A DNA stretch of 10,768 bases. Origin: a bacterium. GTDB taxonomy: Bacteria > Desulfobacterota > Anaeroferrophillalia > Anaeroferrophillales > Tharpellaceae. Position 1 is the first letter of the stretch; every line of letters begins with the position of its first letter. This document shows, piece after piece, positions 6,228-10,768 of the stretch. A model generated the notes under the pieces. The model saw nothing but the letters and a program-made list of their open reading frames with translations, was not told the DNA's origin and did no database searches. The position numbers and the translations under genes were made by a program. The stretch spans positions 1 to 10,768 of the forward strand of contig JAOZKP010000081.1 in the NCBI GenBank assembly GCA_029935295.1. Direction: 5' to 3'.

Positions 6228-6758
6228 TTACATCATGCCTCTTTTGCCTTTACCACCCATCCCGCCATGGTGTCGGCCACGGTGACTTTTTTTGAGCATC
6301 GTGTCTCGTTGTTCCGGAGTTAGGCTGTTGAAAAAAGCGACTCGGGCATCAATGACTTTATTGAACTCTTCGGCAAAATTACCCTTATATTCAGCTTTCA
6401 GTTTTTCGCCAACACTATTAAAATCAGATGTTTCGGCCGCCAGCTCAGCTTTCATGAGCAGATGATTGCGGGCTAGAATCCGGCGTCTAGTGCCATCGTT
6501 CAGATTATCACCTTGCCGGAGGCAGAGTTCACGTAACTCAATCATTCCCGTTTTCATCTCATCCCATAGTTTTGTTTGGTTCTCGTCGAGATTGAGGGAC
6601 TCCTTGACCTCTTCTGCCCGTTGGGCGAAGTTATCAGCTGAACCCTGGCCCGGCCCCCAACTCCAGCCGGTGGCGGGAAAAGTCAAAAACAGAGCAATCA
6701 TCAAAGTAACGGCCAAAGTGAGTGACTTTCGGTTGATTGGTTTTTTTCTGATATCCAT
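6228..6758 (-). CDS. Spy/CpxP-family periplasmic protein
   Basis: The 176-aa product has a signal peptide (basic start, hydrophobic 13-29, cleavage near 30-33) and a largely helical, charged mature part. Two LTxxQ-like repeats characteristic of Spy/CpxP/CnrX proteins are visible: LNLDENQ (55-61) and LTPEQ (146-150). The last 20 residues are rich in Gly, His, Lys and Met (GRHHGGMGGKGKRGMM) and could bind metal. CpxP in enterobacteria inhibits CpxA and aids degradation of misfolded proteins, while Spy is a chaperone. The divergent position next to a CpxRA-like pair, as in E. coli cpxP-cpxRA, supports a feedback or stress-sensing role. AGGAG lies 7 nt before the ATG. A metal-sensor role of the CnrX/ZraP type is the alternative. 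Confidence 0.82.
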   Translation of the reverse strand: MDIRKKPINRKSLTLAVTLMIALFLTFPATGWSWGPGQGSADNFAQRAEEVKESLNLDENQTKLWDEMKTGMIELRELCLRQGDNLNDGTRRRILARNHLLMKAELAAETSDFNSVGEKLKAEYKGNFAEEFNKVIDARVAFFNSLTPEQRDTMLKKSHRGRHHGGMGGKGKRGMM

Positions 6759-6841
6759 TGTAATTCTCCTGTTTAGATTAATCGTTGAAAAACTTTTTTG
6801 TCCAACCTTATTAATGTGAAATATAACCAGTCAATGTAAGA

Positions 6842-6872
6842 ATTATATGTTTTTTTGCAACTTTTTTGTAAA
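6842..6872 (-). promoter_or_regulatory. Candidate promoter for the Spy/CpxP-like gene
   Basis: A perfect -10 hexamer TATAAT reads on the minus strand at 6847-6842. The -35 region falls on the GTAAA repeats (TTTACA at 6872-6867, 19-bp spacing, or TTACAA at 18). A weak -35 covered by a regulator site is the layout expected of an OmpR-family-activated promoter. The leader would be about 75 nt. Confidence 0.45.
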
Positions 6873-6883
6873 GCTTTTGTAAA
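6851..6883. promoter_or_regulatory. CpxR-box-like 11-bp phased direct repeats
   Basis: Three consecutive 11-mers read TTTTTTGCAAC, TTTTTTGTAAA and GCTTTTGTAAA. The last two contain GTAAA-N6-GTAAA (6868-6872 and 6879-6883), the form described for the E. coli CpxR box (GTAAA-N4-8-GTAAA). An 11-bp pitch places dimer half-sites on one DNA face, as OmpR-family regulators require. The site lies between divergent genes and can serve both. Confidence 0.68.
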
Positions 6884-6910
6884 AGTTATTCTTTTTGTCG
6901 ATAAATCGGC

Positions 6911-6922
6911 TATGATAGAACA
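6911..6922 (+). promoter_or_regulatory. -10 element directly before the cpxR-like ATG; possible leaderless start
   Basis: TATGAT (6911-6916) ends 6 bp before the ATG at 6923, so transcription would begin at or next to the start codon. No Shine-Dalgarno is visible. No start codon lies upstream in frame before the TAA at 6902. The -35 region is poor (ATTCTT at 17-bp spacing), which fits activation from the adjacent GTAAA repeats. Confidence 0.45.
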
Positions 6923-7627
6923 ATGGAAATTCTATTGATTGATGATGATGAGAAACTCTGCCGTCTGATTCAGACTTACCTTGAGCCGATGGGGTTTGCC
7001 GTTGAGATTGTTCATTCCGGAAAAGTTGGGCTGGAATTAGCTTTACAAGGATCATTTGATGCTGTTCTGCTTGATGTCATGCTTCCCGAAATCGACGGTT
7101 TTGAGGTGTTACGTCAATTGCGGCAGCATTCAAAGGTTCCTGTTTTGATGTTTACGGCCCGAGGCGATGAGACCGACCGTATTGTTGGGCTCGAGATGGG
7201 AGCCGATGACTATCTGCCGAAAACTTTTTCTTCACGGGAGTTGTTGGCGCGACTCCGAGCCGTTGTCAGGCGTAGTAAAATAGTTGAAACTGAACCCACA
7301 AAGGTAACTGCGGAAGGTGATTGTGTTGAGCAGCTCTGCATTAGAGACTTGGTTATCGATATGGCTGCTCGCAGTGTGCATCTGAGAGATGAATCTTTAT
7401 CTTTGACAGCCATTGAGTTCGACCTGTTACTGGCGATGGTTGAAAATTGCGGTCGTATCCTCTCTCGGGATCGTCTGCTTGATCTGGTTGCCGGGCGTGA
7501 TTACACGGTTTTTGATCGTTCCATCGATGTTCATATCTCATCTTTGCGGCATAAGCTTAAAGATAATCCCAAAGATCCCAACTATATCAAAACGGTGAGA
7601 AGTGTCGGTTATATGTTTATAAAATAG
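6923..7627 (+). CDS. cpxR: OmpR/PhoB-family response regulator, CpxR-like
   Basis: The 234-aa protein has a receiver domain (1-120) and a winged-helix DNA-binding domain (about 135-232). Receiver residues are the acidic pocket D7-D9, phosphoacceptor D51 (AVLLDVMLP), T78 and K100. The usual PKPF reads PKTF here. The effector domain shows LTAIEFDLLLAMVENCGRIL, the recognition-helix stretch RSIDVHISSLRHKL, and YIKTVRSVGYMF, all typical of the family. It sits 29 bp before a CpxA-like kinase and opposite a CpxP-like gene, which is the reason for the cpxR name; sequence alone would support only 'OmpR family'. Likely autoregulated through the GTAAA repeats upstream. Confidence 0.88.
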   Translation: MEILLIDDDEKLCRLIQTYLEPMGFAVEIVHSGKVGLELALQGSFDAVLLDVMLPEIDGFEVLRQLRQHSKVPVLMFTARGDETDRIVGLEMGADDYLPKTFSSRELLARLRAVVRRSKIVETEPTKVTAEGDCVEQLCIRDLVIDMAARSVHLRDESLSLTAIEFDLLLAMVENCGRILSRDRLLDLVAGRDYTVFDRSIDVHISSLRHKLKDNPKDPNYIKTVRSVGYMFIK

Positions 7628-7656
7628 TTACATAGCTTTTTTGGGTCAGGCAAAAG

Positions 7657-9150
7657 GTGTTAGTTTTGTTTTTAAGACGATCAATTTTTACAAAGCTCTT
7701 AAGCTGGTTTTTTCTCAATCTTATCTTTCTCGGTCTTATTCTGATCCTCTTTTTTCAGATCCAGTTCTACGTGCCACCGGACTCATTTTTACGCCTGCAT
7801 GCGGAGAAGGAGACCGCTTCATTACGTCATCTTATCCAGCATGAGTTGACCCTGATGCCACGGTCGCAGTGGGATGAGTTGCTTTCCCGTTATGGCCAGG
7901 CTTTTGCCGTGGATCTTTCACTTTTTAGCCCGGCAGGTCATAAACTGGCAGGTACAACTGAGGATCTGCCGATAGAAGTGTTGGGAAAGATGAAATCCTG
8001 GTCGCTTTGGAGGCCGCGTTCTCAACGTGGACGTTGGCGTAAGGGTCGGGAAGGGCATCAAAATTTTGCAACATTAGGGTCTCGTCTCCCTTTGGAGACT
8101 CCTCCCCGACTTCCCAAACGGAGGATTTTCAGGGCTCGCAGTCGGAATCCGACCCGTTATTGGCTCGGTTTGCCAATGCCGATTCTCAACCCGGAAGGTA
8201 GTGGTTTTGTCCCGGCAATTCTTCTGGCTTCAACTGATTCCCTCTTTGCCTCGGCCCTCTACCCCAATCCCCTGCCCTGGATAATTGCAGCATTATTGAT
8301 TGTCCTTTTCTCTCTGCTCTGGTGGTGGCCTATGGTTCGCCATATTACCCGGCCCTTGCGGGCGATGAATCGGGCCACCGAAGAGATAGCTCAAGGCTGT
8401 CTTAAGGTTAAGCTTGATGAAAAACGGATCGATGAGATTGGTTGTCTGGGACGTTCAATTAACCATATGGCAATGCGTCTTGATGGCTTTATTACCGGTC
8501 AGAAACGTTTTTTAAGTGATGTTGCCCACGAACTCTGCGCTCCTCTGGCTCGTTTGCGTATGGGACTTGCAGTTATGGAAAAAAGTATCGATGTCAGGCA
8601 GCGGGAGGATTTTGCAGCTGTCGAGGAGGAGGCTGATAAGATTGCTGAGTTGGTCGATGAGATTTTGGCCTTTTCCCGGGCCGAGCTGCGCCCTGAGGCG
8701 GTGGTACTTACATCAATCTCGGTGGCCGAGATCGTCAAGCGGATCTTGGTTCGGGAAAAATGGCCTGAGGATCGTTTTAAATTTTCTCTTGAACCCGACC
8801 TGATGATCAAAGCCAATACTGAATTATTGTTCAGAGCTTTGGTCAATCTGCTGCGCAATGCGCTTCGCTATAGTGGTTCTGGCGGAGTGGTCGAAATCAG
8901 CTCCAGCCGGTGTGGGGCTGAGGTTGTTCTTGAAGTTCGGGATTACGGCCCCGGCGTGCCGGAGGCCGAACTCAAACGTATTTTTGAGCCTTTTTATCGT
9001 CTTGAACCTGACCGCAATCGCAGATTTGGCGGCAGCGGTCTCGGTTTGGCTATCGTCAAAACCTGTATCGAAGCTTGCCAAGGTAAAGTGCGGGCTCGCA
9101 ACCTGATGCCCTCAGGTCTGAATGTAACTATTGAACTCCCGGTGGCTTAA
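7657..9150 (+). CDS. cpxA: Membrane sensor histidine kinase, CpxA-like
   Basis: This 497-aa kinase should phosphorylate the regulator encoded upstream. TM1 spans about 15-35, a periplasmic sensor domain about 36-205 (Arg-rich at 119-168), TM2 about 207-226, then HAMP (227-280). The dimerisation helix carries the phospho-His H291 in DVAHELCAPLARLR. The ATPase domain shows the N box (VNLLRNALRYS, 396-406), G1 DYGPGVP (429-435), F box IFEPFYRLEP (442-451) and G2 GGSGLGLAIV (458-467). The N box and F box closely resemble CpxA. The H-box has C294-A295 where Arg-Thr/Ser is common. The start is uncertain: GTG 7657 has AGG 6 nt upstream, while TTG 7666 has AAAAGG 8 nt upstream; they differ by three residues. 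No terminator is evident in the 41-bp gap to convergent aroC. Confidence 0.88.
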   Translation: MLVLFLRRSIFTKLLSWFFLNLIFLGLILILFFQIQFYVPPDSFLRLHAEKETASLRHLIQHELTLMPRSQWDELLSRYGQAFAVDLSLFSPAGHKLAGTTEDLPIEVLGKMKSWSLWRPRSQRGRWRKGREGHQNFATLGSRLPLETPPRLPKRRIFRARSRNPTRYWLGLPMPILNPEGSGFVPAILLASTDSLFASALYPNPLPWIIAALLIVLFSLLWWWPMVRHITRPLRAMNRATEEIAQGCLKVKLDEKRIDEIGCLGRSINHMAMRLDGFITGQKRFLSDVAHELCAPLARLRMGLAVMEKSIDVRQREDFAAVEEEADKIAELVDEILAFSRAELRPEAVVLTSISVAEIVKRILVREKWPEDRFKFSLEPDLMIKANTELLFRALVNLLRNALRYSGSGGVVEISSSRCGAEVVLEVRDYGPGVPEAELKRIFEPFYRLEPDRNRRFGGSGLGLAIVKTCIEACQGKVRARNLMPSGLNVTIELPVA

Positions 9151-9191
9151 TTCTTCAATGCCAGCGGCTGATTCGATGAAGGTGGTGGTCA

Positions 9192-10280
9192 TCATAAATT
9201 GGAACGTTGCTGGCGCAGGGCGAGGTCGGCCAGGGTCAGGGCGGCCATGGCTTCGACGATGGGTACAGCCCGGGGCAAGACGCAGGGATCGTGCCGGCCT
9301 TTACCCTCTAAAATCACTTCACAGCCATCATAATCAGCGGTTTTCTGGGGTTTGCCGATAGTCGGCACCGGTTTGAAGGCGACGCTAAAATTAATCGGCT
9401 GGCCGTTGCTAATGCCGCCCTGAACGCCGCCGCTGAAGTTGGTTTTGGTTTTAAGTTTTGCCCCATCTTTGACAAAACAGTCGTTGTGAGCTGAGCCGGT
9501 CATGGTTGCGGCGTTAAAACCTGAACCTAAAGCAAACCCTTTGGCTGCCGGAATTGAAATCATGACGTAGGCTAAAAGGGCATCAAGCTTATCAAAAACC
9601 GGCTCACCCCAACCCGCCGGCACCCGGCGACAGACACAACTTATGACGCCACCGAGTGAATTTTTTTCAGTCGCCGCTTTTTCAATCGCGGCAGTCATCA
9701 ATTCAGCTTTTTGCAGATCGGGACAGCGGACAACCGTGGCGTCGACATCTGACCGGGAAAGATTTTCCACTTCAGTGTCCGACAGTACCATCTCCACCGG
9801 CCCCACCTGACTGACCCAGGCAATTATCTCAACTCCGAAAGCTGATTTTAAAAACTGTTCGGCCACACTTCCGGCCGCAACCCGAGCTAAAGTCTCCCGG
9901 GCACTGGCCCTACCGCCGCCACTTTGCGAGTTAATCCCGTATTTCATCCGGTAACTGTAGTCAGCGTGCGAGGGCCGGGGAATATTGGACATCTGACTGT
10001 AATCGCCCGGTTTTTGATTGCGGTTGCGCACCATTAACGCAATCGGCGTCCCCAAAGTCAGGCCGTTTTCCAAACCGGACAGAATTTCAACCTGATCCCC
10101 TTCTTTACGTGGAGTCGTCAACCGGCTCTGGCCCGGCCGCCGCCTTTCAAGTTGCGCCTGAATTTCATCCCGCGAAATTTTGACCCCGGCCGGACAGCCA
10201 TCAACCACCGCCCCGACTCCTGTGCCGTGGGATTCACCAAACGTAGTTGTTTTAAAAATCGTCCCGAACGAACTGCTCAT
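9192..10280 (-). CDS. aroC: Chorismate synthase
   Basis: The 362-aa enzyme converts 5-enolpyruvylshikimate-3-phosphate to chorismate using reduced FMN, the last step of the shikimate pathway. Family landmarks include FGESHG near the N-terminus, RRPGQSRLTTPRKEGD, HADYSYRMKYG, SGGGRASARETLARVAAG, SAHNDCF, NFSGGVQGGISNGQPI, VAFKPVPTI and GRHDPCVLPRAVPIVEAMAAL near the end. Length is normal for the short bacterial form. I start at ATG 10280, which follows GGGAG at good spacing and gives MSSSFGTIFKTTTFGESHG; the frame extends six codons upstream to a TTG but that would place the Shine-Dalgarno inside the gene. The ATG overlaps the shikimate kinase stop as ATGA. Confidence 0.97.
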   Translation of the reverse strand: MSSSFGTIFKTTTFGESHGTGVGAVVDGCPAGVKISRDEIQAQLERRRPGQSRLTTPRKEGDQVEILSGLENGLTLGTPIALMVRNRNQKPGDYSQMSNIPRPSHADYSYRMKYGINSQSGGGRASARETLARVAAGSVAEQFLKSAFGVEIIAWVSQVGPVEMVLSDTEVENLSRSDVDATVVRCPDLQKAELMTAAIEKAATEKNSLGGVISCVCRRVPAGWGEPVFDKLDALLAYVMISIPAAKGFALGSGFNAATMTGSAHNDCFVKDGAKLKTKTNFSGGVQGGISNGQPINFSVAFKPVPTIGKPQKTADYDGCEVILEGKGRHDPCVLPRAVPIVEAMAALTLADLALRQQRSNL

Positions 10281-10768
10281 ACAACTCTCCCGCCGCAATA
10301 TTGCGATAAAATCTGCGCCGCAATCTCATCCACACTTAAATCATCAACAACGATACTGTGATCAGCTACTTCGCGATAAAAGGGTTCGCGCTCCTTGAGA
10401 CCCAAAGCGATCTCATCATCCAGACTCAATGAACTCAAGGACGGCCTCTGGGTTGCACTCACAGAATCTGTCGTAAGTCTTGTAAAAACAGTTTCCTGCC
10501 TGATCTGCATCCAGAAATTAACCCCGCTCACCTGCAAAACCCGGCGATTGTCAGGATTCAAGACAACCCCGCCGCCGGTCGCCAGAATAATATTCTCTCT
10601 CTTACAAAGATCAAGCAAGATCTGACTCTCAACCTTACGAAATTCATCCCAGCCCGATTTTGCCACAAAATCAATAATTGAAACTGTAGTATGCTCTATG
10701 AAAGCAGCATCAGCATCAACAAAAGGCCGCCGCAAAACCTCAGCCAGCTTCATTCCAACCGAACTTTT
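10277..10768 (-). CDS. aroK: Shikimate kinase, N-terminus cut by window edge
   Basis: The visible 163 residues phosphorylate shikimate at O3 with ATP. The frame runs to the window edge, and its first residues KSSVGMKLAEVL are the end of the P-loop (GxxGxGKS/T), so the ATG at 10753 is internal and about 15-20 residues are missing. Shikimate-binding residues are present: VDAD after RRPF, FR in GWDEFRKVES, and ATGGGVVL. The lid Arg lies in RPSL and the late Arg in REPFYREVAD. aroK and aroL cannot be told apart from this fragment. The stop overlaps aroC, so both are translated from one aromatic biosynthesis operon. Confidence 0.93.
   Translation of the reverse strand, partial: KSSVGMKLAEVLRRPFVDADAAFIEHTTVSIIDFVAKSGWDEFRKVESQILLDLCKRENIILATGGGVVLNPDNRRVLQVSGVNFWMQIRQETVFTRLTTDSVSATQRPSLSSLSLDDEIALGLKEREPFYREVADHSIVVDDLSVDEIAAQILSQYCGGRVV

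Noticed and set aside
9151..9191. Terminator between the kinase and convergent aroC
   Set aside because: Only a weak imperfect stem (CTTCA...TGAAG) without a T-run was seen.
9131..9361. 76-codon plus-strand ORF over the end of aroC
   Set aside because: It overlaps the kinase end and runs antisense to conserved aroC C-terminal codons, with no family features.
10281..10298. TTG start of aroC six codons upstream
   Set aside because: It would put the GGGAG ribosome site inside the gene; homologs begin near FGTIFKTTTFGESHG, which fits ATG 10280.

Overview
The window looks like a chromosomal segment of a Desulfobacterota (delta-proteobacterial) anaerobe. This is inferred from gene content only: a probable selenoprotein, a NifA-type sigma54 activator beside ammonium transport genes, a CpxRA-like system and bacterial aroC/aroK, with moderate GC. 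No rRNA, tRNA, CRISPR array or insertion sequence is visible.

Left block (1-3962, all minus strand). In transcription order this is a DUF166-family gene (dfsP-like), a NifA/VnfA-like GAF-AAA-Fis activator, a 306-bp intergenic region, amtB, and the first codons of a P-II protein gene (glnK/glnB, cut by the window edge). The DUF166 gene has an in-frame UGA at codon 111 followed by UGU. Immediately downstream lies a hairpin with apical loop GGUCU, the same loop as the E. coli fdhF SECIS, 17 nt after the UGA. I therefore read the two apparent half-ORFs as one 223-aa selenoprotein, not a pseudogene. Its stop overlaps the GTG start of the activator. The intergenic region ahead of amtB holds a near-consensus sigma54 -24/-12 promoter and three TAC-N6-GTA dyads, two of them inside a perfect 25-bp palindrome. 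These are candidate binding sites for the adjacent activator.

Middle block (4123-6172, plus strand). Three translationally coupled genes encode a fumarylacetoacetate-hydrolase-family enzyme, a lipoprotein with a thioredoxin-like CPLC motif, and an exported peroxiredoxin with a single catalytic-type Cys. The block ends at a strong hairpin terminator that can serve both strands.

Envelope-stress block (6228-9150). A minus-strand Spy/CpxP-like periplasmic protein diverges from a plus-strand CpxR-like regulator and CpxA-like kinase. The intergenic region has 11-bp phased repeats matching the CpxR box form GTAAA-N6-GTAAA. A TATGAT -10 hexamer lies so close to the regulator ATG that its mRNA may be leaderless.

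Right block (9192-10768, minus strand). aroK/aroL (N-terminus cut at the window edge) and aroC, for shikimate kinase and chorismate synthase, overlap by ATGA and form part of an aromatic amino acid operon.
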